DNA of 64,000 nucleotides from Brucella sp. 21LCYQ03 (GTDB taxonomy: Bacteria > Pseudomonadota > Alphaproteobacteria > Rhizobiales > Rhizobiaceae). The translations under genes and the position numbers were made by a program. The notes below the pieces were generated by a model. That model ran no database searches. It was not told where the DNA came from and saw nothing but the letters and a program-made list of their open reading frames with translations. Position 1 is the stretch's first letter; each line of letters starts with the position of its first letter. Shown piece by piece: positions 38,306 to 46,796 of this stretch. Location of the stretch: the NCBI RefSeq assembly GCF_023554105.1, contig NZ_JAMJWE010000002.1, forward strand, positions 124,001-188,000, written 5' to 3'.

Positions 38306-38865
38306 CGCGGCGCGCGCTTTGCCAGAATGCGCTGCAACGTACGGCGGTGCATATTGAGACGACGCGCAGTTTCAGAAACGTTGCGCTCGCACATTTCATA
38401 AACGCGTTGAATATGCTCCCAGCGAACACGGTCGGCAGACATTGGGTTTTCCGGCGGTGCAATCTTCTCACCCGGGCGACGGGTAAGTGCTGCAAAAACT
38501 TCATCCGCATCGGCAGGCTTGGACAGATAATCAATCGCGCCAAGCTTCACGGCGTTCACAGCCGTCGCAATATTTCCGTAGCCGGTGAGTACAATCGCAC
38601 GGGTATCAGTGCGGCGGGTGCGGATGGCTTCGATCACATCAAGGCCGTTTCCGTCACCAAGGCGCATATCGACTACAGCATAAGCAGGTGCCGCAGCTTT
38701 TGCCGCCGCAATGCCTTCCTCAACGGATTCCGCAGTCGTCACCTGAAAGCCCCGGCCTTCCATGGCGCGGGCAAGACGCTGCAAGAAAGGCTTATCGTCA
38801 TCAACCAGAAGAAGGGTTGGATCGTTGCCAATGGCTTCGGTGTCTTCCTGCTTCAAGTCTTCCAT
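38302..38865 (-). CDS. prrA: Redox response regulator of the RegA/PrrA/ActR family
   Basis: 187 residues. The receiver domain has the acidic pocket VDDD (21-24), phospho-acceptor Asp66 (VVDMRLG), Thr in VLTGYG and Lys in LSKPAD. The C-terminal Fis-type helix-turn-helix NVSETARRLNMHRRTLQRIL is nearly invariant in RegA/PrrA/ActR. It controls respiration, redox balance and often nitrogen or acid-tolerance genes. AGGAAG precedes the ATG. The sensor gene is upstream on the same strand, separated by 233 bases that include a possible separate promoter (TTGACT about 45 bases before the start). Confidence 0.93.
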   Translation of the reverse strand: MEDLKQEDTEAIGNDPTLLLVDDDKPFLQRLARAMEGRGFQVTTAESVEEGIAAAKAAAPAYAVVDMRLGDGNGLDVIEAIRTRRTDTRAIVLTGYGNIATAVNAVKLGAIDYLSKPADADEVFAALTRRPGEKIAPPENPMSADRVRWEHIQRVYEMCERNVSETARRLNMHRRTLQRILAKRAPR

Positions 38866-39098
38866 GGGGTGCTTCCTGCCTGTATTTTTGTTCCTTTATT
38901 GATACCCCTGCGTCAAAAAGTCAAATAGCCATTGAATTGTTGAAGCAATCCTTGCAAAAAATTGACAAACAGAAACAAGGCAAACTGTTGTTTTCGCAAA
39001 GTCTTTTTTAGGTTTTCCAAATAAAAATGAACTTATATGGAGGCGTTACTGCTCGCCAATTCTTTCAATAGTCGAAGATGAATTATCCAGCATATTCA

Positions 39099-40406
39099 TT
39101 AGCTTAGGGCGAATGCGGAGCGTGGCCAAACCACCTTTACCTCTGCTCCCTGACCGGGATTTTTGCGATTTTTGAAACTGATCTGTGCACCAGAGCGTTC
39201 AAGCAAGGTTTTTGCGATAAAAAGTCCCAGACCAAGCCCACCGCCGCCATTCTGACTGCCATCACGACTGCTCATATAAGGTTCACCGATTCGGTCAAGA
39301 ATTTCCGGCTTGAAGCCTTCACCATCGTCCTGAATGAGAACAGTGACATTGGTATCCGTCCAACCCCATGTAACGCTGACCTCATTGCGTGCAAAATCGA
39401 CGGCGTTTTCAATCAGATTACCGAGGCCGTACAGCAAACCCGGATTGCGTCGCACGACAGGTTCAGGCTTAGGCCCATCGAGCTTGGAGACATCAAGCAC
39501 CACACCAAAATTGCGATGCGGCTCGATCACTTCTTCGATCAGTGAGGAGAACGGCAAGCGGGACATATGCTCTTCGTTTTCCGACGAAAGACTGGTCAGA
39601 CGTTGCAGGATTTCCCGGCACCGTGCCGCCTGCGATTGCAGAAGCGCAATGTCTTCCGCCAATGCCGGATCGCTATCCGGCTTTTTTGCGTAAGTGCGCT
39701 GCATTTCCTTAACCACCAGCGTGATGGTGGCAAGCGGCGTGCCAAGTTCGTGGGCCGCGGCGGCAGCAAGCCCATCAAGAGCAGTCAAATGCTGTTCACG
39801 CTGCAAGATCAGTTCGGTGGCAGTCAAGGCATCACCCAACTGACGCGTTTCTTCCGCGATACGATAGGCATAAACACCAGTAAAGCCGAGCGCCGAAACA
39901 ATGGCACACCAGATACCTGCGACAAAGAGAAATGGCAGCACCAGCATTTCGCCCGGATACCATGGCAGAGGACGGTGATAGAACATCAGAAACGATGTGC
40001 TCAGCACTGCCAACAGTGCCAGACCAAGCGTATGCCGCACAGAAAGCGATGTTGCCGAGATAATGACGGGCGCAATCACCAGAATGATAAAAGGATTCTG
40101 AACTCCACCAGTTAGATACAGCAATCCTGCCAGTTGCAAAATATCGAAGGCCAACACGATACTGGCAGCGGACGGATTGAGACGGTGATTGTTCGGAAAA
40201 TGAAATGCCAAATATAGATTGAGCCAAGCGGAAGCTGAGATCAACGCAAGGCAGATACTAATGGAGAAACTGAATTGCAAATAAAGCGCCACGAACATGA
40301 CGGCTGCCGTCTGTCCGGCAATCGCCAGCCAGCGCAAACGCACCAATGTGGTGAGACGCGGCCTGCGTGAGAGATTGGAAGCGCGATTATCGAATTCTGC
40401 GTGCAT
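39099..40406 (-). CDS. prrB: Redox sensor histidine kinase of the RegB/PrrB/ActS family
   Basis: 435 residues from ATG 40406, which has GGGAG six bases upstream. Six membrane helices fill about 25-185 and contain the quinone-site heptapeptide GGVQNPF (100-106). The H-box HELGTPLATI holds His219. The redox-active cysteine region SQAARCREIL gives Cys263, close to the Cys265 known in Rhodobacter RegB. The ATPase part has N-box LGNLIENAVDFA and G-boxes DDGEGF, GGGLGLGLFI. It reports quinone-pool and oxygen state to PrrA. Confidence 0.93.
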   Translation of the reverse strand: MHAEFDNRASNLSRRPRLTTLVRLRWLAIAGQTAAVMFVALYLQFSFSISICLALISASAWLNLYLAFHFPNNHRLNPSAASIVLAFDILQLAGLLYLTGGVQNPFIILVIAPVIISATSLSVRHTLGLALLAVLSTSFLMFYHRPLPWYPGEMLVLPFLFVAGIWCAIVSALGFTGVYAYRIAEETRQLGDALTATELILQREQHLTALDGLAAAAAHELGTPLATITLVVKEMQRTYAKKPDSDPALAEDIALLQSQAARCREILQRLTSLSSENEEHMSRLPFSSLIEEVIEPHRNFGVVLDVSKLDGPKPEPVVRRNPGLLYGLGNLIENAVDFARNEVSVTWGWTDTNVTVLIQDDGEGFKPEILDRIGEPYMSSRDGSQNGGGGLGLGLFIAKTLLERSGAQISFKNRKNPGQGAEVKVVWPRSAFALS

Positions 40407-40665
40407 GGCAACTCCCAAACATCTCACCAAATTTCAAGACTGCCTCGCGTTGATAAATGCATATCCATTGCGCTGGATGAAGCGAAGCCACCTTCGGCCC
40501 CTTATGCGACAGCGCAAATATTCATGCAAGCAGAACTGTGTCATCCAGTCGCAGCTTAACAAGCAATAGGCCATACCCCCGCATTTACGAGGATTTGGAG
40601 CGCAATCACATTGCCGTCAGGATGGGCGTGATTAAATTGTGTCAATTTTGTGAATAATTTATGAT

Positions 40666-40692
40666 GCCCTACATACGCGTAGGAGGGCACGC
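40666..40692 (+). promoter_or_regulatory. Hairpin overlapping the ribosome-binding site of the DUF120-like gene
   Basis: CCTAC (40668-40672) pairs with GTAGG (40679-40683), and alternatively GCCCT (40666-40670) with AGGGC (40684-40688). Both pairings cover the AGGAGGG ribosome-binding site at 40681-40687 that serves the ATG at 40693. This is a simple way to limit translation, though the stem is short. Confidence 0.45.
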
Positions 40693-41151
40693 ATGGTTAT
40701 CTTCAGGGGGAGGATATCTTCGGGGCTCGGGAGGCATTCCGAGCTAATCATTCCGGGGAAGCAAAATTTAGCCGATCCACCTATTGATTGGCCGGAAGAG
40801 TTTGCCGCTGGATCACTCAATGTTCAAATCGTGGAATTTCCCGAGGCACTGAAAAGCCTACGCACCAAGTTGAAGGCGCTGGATCGCGGGGTGATTCCGC
40901 CGACATTGGTAATCCCGCAAGACAGAATTGAAAACAACAGCCTGCGTCGCAAGTTTTTCAAGCCGCGTCGAGGCATGGGGCAAGCATGGCGAGCAACGCT
41001 TTACGCTAAGTCGCGGTCGATGCCAGTTTGGGTTTTCCGGCGCGTAGGATCACACATGCATGACTGTCTGGAGTTGATCTCCGATAAGCGCATACGCAAT
41101 CACCTCGACATTCGCGATGAAGACGAAGTGAGCGTCGTCCTGCACGCTTAA
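40693..41151 (+). CDS. DUF120-like protein resembling archaeal CTP-dependent riboflavin kinase
   Basis: 152 residues with an AGGAGGG site. It is not a standard bacterial family. It matches the plan of archaeal CTP-dependent riboflavin kinase (RibK, DUF120): RGRISSGLG near residues 5-13 (archaeal G-x-V-x-SGLGEG), GSLNVQI at 40-46 (archaeal GTLN, whose Thr and Asn hold the metal), a VWVFRRVGSHMHDCLELIS strand (archaeal IVVP...IEIIA), and RIRNHLDIRDEDEVSVVL at the end (archaeal LRE.L.LKDGDEV.I). The similarity is by eye and from memory of the family. The activity is unproven, since RibF normally does this job in bacteria. It sits alone between prrB (divergent) and hrpB (convergent, stop codons overlapping). 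Confidence 0.7.
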   Translation: MVIFRGRISSGLGRHSELIIPGKQNLADPPIDWPEEFAAGSLNVQIVEFPEALKSLRTKLKALDRGVIPPTLVIPQDRIENNSLRRKFFKPRRGMGQAWRATLYAKSRSMPVWVFRRVGSHMHDCLELISDKRIRNHLDIRDEDEVSVVLHA

Positions 41152-43604
41152 GTGCCGCGTGGCTTAGCACGGCTGGTGGGGCTCGCATGCGCCGGATCTT
41201 CCGGCCAGACATGGCGCGGATAGCGCCCGCGCATATCGTTACGCACATCGGCCCATGAGCCTTGCCAGAAGTTAGGCAAATCACGCGTGATCTGGATCGG
41301 ACGGTGGGCTGGCGAAAGCAATTCCAACAAAAGCGGCACTTTGCCATTGGCAATGGCTGGGTGAATACCAAGGCCAAAAAGCTCCTGCACACGCACGGCA
41401 AGAACCGGCTCCTCCGCATCGTAACGGATCGGAATATTGAAGCCAGTCGGCACTTCAAAATGTGTTGGCGCGAGTTTGTCGACGCTGCGTTGCAGATCGA
41501 ACGGCACAAGGCTCATAAGACCGTTTTTCAACACATGTGCCGGGATACGGTTGAGTTGTGACTCACCCGTAAGAAATGGCAAAAGCCAATCATCAAGGCG
41601 CTCAATGAGATTGTCGTCATCCATGGACGGCCATGGATCGCCAAGGCCGCGATAGAGCCAGCCCAGACGGCGGCGCAGGATTTCAGCCTCTTTGCCCCAT
41701 GGCAGGATTTGCAGTCCATGCTCACGCACGGCAGCGATCACGCCTTCATCGGCACTCGCACCGGAAGGGGCGGCAAGCGGCCTTTCCGACAAGGCAATGG
41801 CGCCAATGCGAACTGCTTCGCGGGCGCGCAAAGCGTTCTTTTCCGCGTCATAGACAACCTGTCGTCCGCTTTCGATCTTCGTGCCGAGTGCTGCTCGAAT
41901 TTCCGCTTCAGACACTTCTGCTGCGGAAAGCACGCGTGCGCGACCTGCCTTACCTGACATATCAGCAACCACCAGCCATTGCGCCCGGCTAAGGCTGATA
42001 GCGGGATCGACCTCACCGCCACGGCCATTGGCCAGCAGAAATTGCCCGGTTTGGCCGCGCGCCTTGGCGATGCGGTCTGGATAGGCGTCAATTAGTATGC
42101 GGCCAACGCTGGAACCTGCTGCTTCGCCTTTGTTTGACACACTGGCGGCAAGGCGCTTTGCCAGTCCTTTGGCGCGTTGGGCACGATCAGAACGATCATT
42201 GCGGAACCGCGACATGCGCGTGTCGAGGTCGGTTTCATTGCCGCCAAGACCCCGCTCGGTCAAAAGCATGGCTAGTTCCGCAGCGCGCAAAGCCTCGCCG
42301 CGCTTGCCCGCTTCCGCCACCATATGTGCAAGCCGCGCAGGCAGGGCGAGTGAGCGCATAGCCTCACCATCTGCGGTCAGGCGTCCAGCCTCATCAAGCG
42401 CACCAAGTCGCATAAGCAGCGCTTTGGCTTCTTTCAAAGCGGGTGCAGGTGGCTTGTCGAGCAGCGAAAGCGTTGCCGGATCGGTCACGCCCCACGCGGC
42501 CGCATCAAGCACGAGGCCGGAAAGATCGGCCTCCAGAATTTCAGGCGGCGAGAAAGCGGGCAGCGAAGTCGTTTGCCCCTGATGCCAAAGGCGGATGGCG
42601 ATGCCCGGCTCAGTACGTCCGGCACGACCAGCGCGCTGATCAGCACTGGCGCGCGAAGTGCGCACGGTTTCCAATCGCGTGAGGCCAGTGGCGGGTTCGT
42701 ATTTTGGCAGGCGGGCTAGACCGCTATCAATCATCACTCGAACACCATCAATGGTGATGGAGGTTTCGGCAATCGAGGTCGCCAGCACAACCTTGCGATG
42801 ACCTGCGGGCGCTGGCTTGATTGCCGCATCCTGATCACGACCCTCCATCGCACCATAAAGCGGGGCCAGAATGATATTGGCAGGCAGAAATTTTTCGAGG
42901 TTTGCTGCTATGCGTTCGATCTCGCCCTGACCGGGAAGAAAGGCAAGAATGCTGCCGGTTTCGTCGGCCAGCGCTTCACGAATGGCTTTCACCATCGCAT
43001 CTTCAATGCGTTCGTCTGGCTTACGGTCGCGGTGGCGAATATCAACGGGGAAAGCGCGGCCTTCGCTCTCAATGATGGGCGCATCGCCCAAAAGTGAGGC
43101 CACACGCGCACCATCCAGCGTTGCCGACATGACGAGAATCTTGAGATCATCACGCAAAGCTGCCTGCACATCGAGCGCCAGCGCCAGACCAAAATCGGCA
43201 TCAAGGCTGCGTTCGTGAAACTCATCAAACAGAACAGCGGCGATACCCTTGAGATCGGGATCGTCAAGGATCATGCGCGCAAAAACGCCCTCGGTAACGA
43301 CGAGGATTTTGGTCTTGGCCGACACCTTGCTTTCGAGGCGCATACGATAGCCGACTGTTTCGCCAGGCTCCTCGCCGAGCAACTGCGCCATGCGTCGGGC
43401 CGCGGCACGCGCTGCCAAGCGACGCGGTTCGAGCAGCACAATCATGCCGTCGCCGCGCCAGCTTGCATTCAAAAAATGCAGCGGCACCAGCGTCGTCTTT
43501 CCCGCGCCGGGAGGGGCAACCAGAACCGCGCTTGCATGGGTGGCAAATGCGGCGTCAAGTTGCGGCAGAATGCGGGTAACGGGAAGATCGGGCAGGCTCG
43601 TCAA
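41148..43604 (-). CDS. hrpB: ATP-dependent helicase HrpB
   Basis: 818 residues, matching E. coli HrpB (about 810). DEAH-type motifs: APPGAGKTT, DEFHERSLDADFGLALALD, SATLDG, ATSIAETSITIDGV and the QRAGRAGRTEPG motif VI. The C-terminal helicase-associated region and the HrpB-specific tail follow. Its cellular role is poorly known, although it is widespread in Proteobacteria. The stop codon shares TTAA with the stop of the DUF120-like gene. Confidence 0.94.
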   Translation of the reverse strand: MTSLPDLPVTRILPQLDAAFATHASAVLVAPPGAGKTTLVPLHFLNASWRGDGMIVLLEPRRLAARAAARRMAQLLGEEPGETVGYRMRLESKVSAKTKILVVTEGVFARMILDDPDLKGIAAVLFDEFHERSLDADFGLALALDVQAALRDDLKILVMSATLDGARVASLLGDAPIIESEGRAFPVDIRHRDRKPDERIEDAMVKAIREALADETGSILAFLPGQGEIERIAANLEKFLPANIILAPLYGAMEGRDQDAAIKPAPAGHRKVVLATSIAETSITIDGVRVMIDSGLARLPKYEPATGLTRLETVRTSRASADQRAGRAGRTEPGIAIRLWHQGQTTSLPAFSPPEILEADLSGLVLDAAAWGVTDPATLSLLDKPPAPALKEAKALLMRLGALDEAGRLTADGEAMRSLALPARLAHMVAEAGKRGEALRAAELAMLLTERGLGGNETDLDTRMSRFRNDRSDRAQRAKGLAKRLAASVSNKGEAAGSSVGRILIDAYPDRIAKARGQTGQFLLANGRGGEVDPAISLSRAQWLVVADMSGKAGRARVLSAAEVSEAEIRAALGTKIESGRQVVYDAEKNALRAREAVRIGAIALSERPLAAPSGASADEGVIAAVREHGLQILPWGKEAEILRRRLGWLYRGLGDPWPSMDDDNLIERLDDWLLPFLTGESQLNRIPAHVLKNGLMSLVPFDLQRSVDKLAPTHFEVPTGFNIPIRYDAEEPVLAVRVQELFGLGIHPAIANGKVPLLLELLSPAHRPIQITRDLPNFWQGSWADVRNDMRGRYPRHVWPEDPAHASPTSRAKPRGT

Positions 43605-43660
43605 ATGAAATTCCGTATTATAAAGGCGTTGCTTTGCTGCTTATCACACAAGGAACCGAG

Positions 43661-44095
43661 ATGATCCATATCCGAAAATCCAATCCGGCAGATGCCCCGG
43701 CCCTAACCGCTATCTGGCGCGCAAGTGTACTGGCAACACATGACTTTCTAAGCCGGGAGGATTTCGTCGAACTCGAAAAGCTCGTCGGTGAGCAATATCT
43801 GCCGAATGTGGAAGTCGATGTCATTGAGGATGACGGCAAGCCGGTAGGTTTCATGGGCATGACCGATAACAATATCGACAGCCTGTTCATTTCGCCCAAT
43901 CAGCGCGGCAAGGGTATTGGCAAGCATATGATTGCACATGCGAAAAAGCGGGGCACTTTGACCGTCGATGTGAATGAGCAGAACACGCAAGGCGTGGGCT
44001 TTTATCGCCATGTCGGTTTTTTCGAGACAGGTCGTTCGGAGACGGATGATCAGGGACGTCCTTATCCGCTGCTGCATCTCAAGCTTGAGGCTTAA
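43661..44095 (+). CDS. GNAT family N-acetyltransferase
   Basis: 144 residues from ATG 43661 (MIHIRKSNPADAPALTAIWRAS), preceded by AAGGA; an ATG nine codons upstream is less likely. The acetyl-CoA loop reads LFISPNQRGKGIGKHMIAHA, and NTQGVGFYRHVGFFETGRS is the usual C-terminal strand. The pattern is like E. coli YjaB-type acetyltransferases. The substrate is unknown. It diverges from hrpB and stands 109 bases before frmR. Confidence 0.88.
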   Translation: MIHIRKSNPADAPALTAIWRASVLATHDFLSREDFVELEKLVGEQYLPNVEVDVIEDDGKPVGFMGMTDNNIDSLFISPNQRGKGIGKHMIAHAKKRGTLTVDVNEQNTQGVGFYRHVGFFETGRSETDDQGRPYPLLHLKLEA

Positions 44096-44154
44096 AATCC
44101 GGGCCATGCCAATTGCGGAGAAAACCATTCTCGCAAAAGGCATTTTGGGAGCAA

Positions 44155-44181
44155 TTGACATACTCCCCTATAGTATATAAG
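44155..44181 (+). promoter_or_regulatory. frmR promoter with embedded FrmR-type operator
   Basis: A consensus -35 TTGACA (44155-44160) is followed by an overlapping TATATAA -10 region (44175-44181). The spacer is the inverted repeat ATACTCCCCTATAGTAT (44160-44176): TACT and AGTA half-sites around a C-tract. This is the form of sites bound by CsoR/RcnR/FrmR repressors. The placement implies that FrmR blocks polymerase directly. Confidence 0.75.
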
Positions 44182-44204
44182 CTTCATAAAAATTGGGAGA
44201 TTCC

Positions 44205-44507
44205 ATGCCGCATTCACCAGAAGACAAAAAGCGTGCTTTGACGCGCCTGCGCCGCATCAAAGGCCAGGCCGAAGGCTTGGAGCGCGCGGTGGAAGCAGGC
44301 ACGGAATGTGCTGCACTCTTGCAGCAGATTGCGGCGTTGCGCGGGGCTGCCAATGGATTGATGGCGGAAGTGCTGGAAAGCCATTTTCGCGAGACATTCG
44401 GCCAAGTGCGCGGGAAGTCTCGTGAGGCGATAGCACGCGACGCTGTGGCAGATCCCGATGCAGAGATCGACGAAATCATGCGAATTTTGCGCACCTATCT
44501 GAAATAG
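44205..44507 (+). CDS. frmR: Formaldehyde-responsive repressor FrmR
   Basis: 100 residues from ATG 44205 with GGGAGA upstream. This all-helical CsoR/RcnR-family protein begins MPHSPEDKKR. Its Pro2, Cys35 (GTECAALL) and His60 (LESHFRETF) are at the positions expected for FrmR, where formaldehyde bridges the N-terminal proline and Cys35 to release DNA. It is the first gene of the formaldehyde cluster and an operator lies in its promoter. The absence of the extra metal-site His/Cys set supports FrmR rather than RcnR. Confidence 0.92.
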   Translation: MPHSPEDKKRALTRLRRIKGQAEGLERAVEAGTECAALLQQIAALRGAANGLMAEVLESHFRETFGQVRGKSREAIARDAVADPDAEIDEIMRILRTYLK

Positions 44508-44545
44508 GCGCATAAACGAACACTGAAATTGAAGGGAATATCGTC

Positions 44546-45658
44546 ATGAAGTCACGCGCAGCCGTTGCCTGGGAGGCAAAAAAGCCGCTCACCATCGAAA
44601 CCGTTGAAATCGGCGGCCCACGCGCTGGCGAAGTGCTGGTCGAAATCATGGCGACTGGCGTTTGCCACACCGATGCCTACACGCTTTCCGGCCTTGATTC
44701 AGAGGGCAAATTTCCGGCCATTCTCGGCCATGAAGGTGCCGGTATTGTGCGCGAAGTGGGGGCTGGGGTTACTTCGGTAAAGCCCGGCGATCATGTGATC
44801 CCGCTTTACACGCCGGAATGCCGCTCGTGCAAAACCTGCCTGTCGCAGCGTTCAAACCTCTGCACCTCGATCCGCTCAACGCAGGGTCAAGGCCTGATGC
44901 CTGACAAAACCTCGCGCTTTTCGTGCGATGGCGGCGAAGTGTTCCACTACATGGGCTGCTCGACCTTCTCGAACTTCACCGTTCTGCCAGAAATCGCAGT
45001 CGCCAAGGTCCGCGAAGACGCACCTTTCGACAAGATCTGCTATATCGGCTGCGGCGTGACCACCGGCATTGGCGCGGTTATTTACACGGCTAAGGTTCGT
45101 CCGGGTTCCAATGTGGTTGTGTTTGGTCTGGGCGGCATTGGTCTCAATGTTATTCAGGGCGCACGCATGGTTGGTGCGGATAAGATCATCGGCGTGGACA
45201 TCAATCCAGCCAAGGTGGAAGTGGCAAAGAAGTTCGGCATGACCGACTTCATCAATCCGCGTGAAATCGGCAATGACAAAGTGGTTCAGGCCATTCAGGA
45301 TCTGACCGATGGCGGTGCGGATTATTCGTTTGATGCCACCGGCAATACAGATGTCATGCGTCAGGCGCTGGAATGCTGCCATCGCGGCTGGGGCGAATCG
45401 ATCATCATCGGCGTAGCCGAAGCCGGCAAGGAAATTGCCACGCGTCCATTCCAGCTCGTCACCGGACGTGTCTGGAAGGGTACTGCATTCGGCGGCGCGC
45501 GCGGTCGTACCGATGTGCCGAAGATCGTCGACTGGTATATGGAAGGCAAGATCGACATCGACAGCCTCATCACCCACACCATGCCGCTTGATGAAATCAA
45601 CACGGCTTTCGATCTGATGCATGAAGGCAAGTCCATCCGCTCGGTGATTGTCTACTGA
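44546..45658 (+). CDS. frmA: S-(hydroxymethyl)glutathione dehydrogenase (class III alcohol dehydrogenase)
   Basis: 370 residues, standard for class III ADH. The catalytic zinc site is in [13 protein letters not shown] and GHEGAGIV; the structural zinc is held by four closely spaced cysteines in [15 protein letters not shown]. The coenzyme fold is [17 protein letters not shown]. It oxidises the glutathione-formaldehyde adduct to S-formylglutathione with NAD. It follows frmR by 38 bases. The next gene begins inside its stop codon. Confidence 0.97.
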   Translation: MKSRAAVAWEAKKPLTIETVEIGGPRAGEVLVEIMATGVCHTDAYTLSGLDSEGKFPAILGHEGAGIVREVGAGVTSVKPGDHVIPLYTPECRSCKTCLSQRSNLCTSIRSTQGQGLMPDKTSRFSCDGGEVFHYMGCSTFSNFTVLPEIAVAKVREDAPFDKICYIGCGVTTGIGAVIYTAKVRPGSNVVVFGLGGIGLNVIQGARMVGADKIIGVDINPAKVEVAKKFGMTDFINPREIGNDKVVQAIQDLTDGGADYSFDATGNTDVMRQALECCHRGWGESIIIGVAEAGKEIATRPFQLVTGRVWKGTAFGGARGRTDVPKIVDWYMEGKIDIDSLITHTMPLDEINTAFDLMHEGKSIRSVIVY

Positions 45659-46131
45659 TGAGTGAGAAGCTTTTCACCTCCCATTGGGATGAAATCGACA
45701 ACCTGACCCCGCGCGCGCTTTATGCGATGCTGAAGCTGCGCGTGGATGTTTTCGTGGTGGAACAGAATTGCCCTTACCCCGAAATCGACGGCAAGGATTA
45801 TGATGCGTTTCATTTGCGCATTCTCGATGGTGAAGAACTCGCAGCAAGTTTGCGGGTTCTGCCACCGGAGAAGGATGGTAAGCCGGTGAAGATCGGCCGC
45901 GTTGTCGTGGCAGCCGATTATCGTGGTTACAAGCTTGGTCAGCGTCTCATGAAAGAGGCTGTCGCCTTTGCTCAGACACGTTTTCCGGGCATTGCCATTG
46001 AGCTTGGTGGACAGAGCCATTTGCAGAAATTCTATGGCTCGTTCGGCTTCGTCGCGATTTCGGAAGAATATCTCGAAGATGGCATTCCGCATGTCGATAT
46101 GCGGTTAGAGCCGCAAGAAAGCGCTGATTGA
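45658..46131 (+). CDS. ElaA-like GNAT N-acetyltransferase
   Basis: 157 residues. The start SHWDEIDNLTPRALYAMLKLRVDVFVVEQNCPYPEIDGKD is the ElaA signature. Acetyl-CoA binding follows in IGRVVVAADYRGYKLGQRLMKEA, and the protein ends HLQKFYGSFGFVAISEEYLEDGIPHV. The substrate is unknown. The start codon overlaps the last base of frmA and the stop overlaps the DUF1345 start, so it is part of the frm transcript. Confidence 0.9.
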   Translation: MSEKLFTSHWDEIDNLTPRALYAMLKLRVDVFVVEQNCPYPEIDGKDYDAFHLRILDGEELAASLRVLPPEKDGKPVKIGRVVVAADYRGYKLGQRLMKEAVAFAQTRFPGIAIELGGQSHLQKFYGSFGFVAISEEYLEDGIPHVDMRLEPQESAD

Positions 46132-46787
46132 TGTTTTTGCTGCGCCGCCATATGTCGTTTTATCTCGCAGCTGTTGGCGGCGCACTCGCATTCATCATCG
46201 CGTGGGTTCTCAAAACCCCACTGGCACCGGTCATTGGGGCGAATGTTTTCTTCGTGCTTTATCTGGCGCTGGCATTATGTGCCTTGCCAAAACTGACAGC
46301 ACCCTATCTCAAAAAACATGCGGCAACGGCGGATGAGCCAATCTGGATCATCTTTCTGGTGACATTTGCCACCGTTGTTGTGGCAATTGTGTCGCTGTTT
46401 GTGCTGGTCAATCAGAAGCCCGAAGCAGACTTGTTTTCGTTGATTGTGACGCTGACATCTGTGCCGCTCGGATGGTTCACGATCCATATGATGACGGCGA
46501 TCCATTACGCACATCTATACTGGCAACCAACCGAGCCAGCCGGAAAAGATGCGGCGCACGCCAGCCGCTACCGGGGCGGCTTTGCGTTTCCCGAAACGCC
46601 GCAGCCTTCGGGCTGGGATTTCGCCTATTACGCCTTCATCATCGGCATGACGGCGCAGACCTCTGACACCAATGTCACGACGACCGCGATGCGAAAAGTG
46701 ACCCTTCTGCACAGCGTCGTCTCATTCTTCTTCAATACTGTCCTTGTTGCGGCGACAGTGAATGTCGCTGTTGCGCTGGGAAGTTAG
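46131..46787 (+). CDS. DUF1345 family membrane protein
   Basis: 218 residues with about five membrane helices (about 8-24, 27-48, 70-92, 100-122 and 190-215). Family landmarks near the C-terminus are YYAFIIGMTAQTSDTNVTT and RKVTLLHSVVSFFFNTVLVA. Function unknown. The ATG shares one base with the stop of the ElaA-like gene. Its place between frmA and fghA suggests a link to formaldehyde or one-carbon stress, or simply insertion into the operon. Confidence 0.88.
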   Translation: MFLLRRHMSFYLAAVGGALAFIIAWVLKTPLAPVIGANVFFVLYLALALCALPKLTAPYLKKHAATADEPIWIIFLVTFATVVVAIVSLFVLVNQKPEADLFSLIVTLTSVPLGWFTIHMMTAIHYAHLYWQPTEPAGKDAAHASRYRGGFAFPETPQPSGWDFAYYAFIIGMTAQTSDTNVTTTAMRKVTLLHSVVSFFFNTVLVAATVNVAVALGS

Positions 46788-46796
46788 GATTTAATC

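Noticed and set aside
40570-40692. FMN riboswitch ahead of the DUF120-like gene
   Set aside because: The leader is short and lacks the conserved multi-stem core; only a small hairpin is present.
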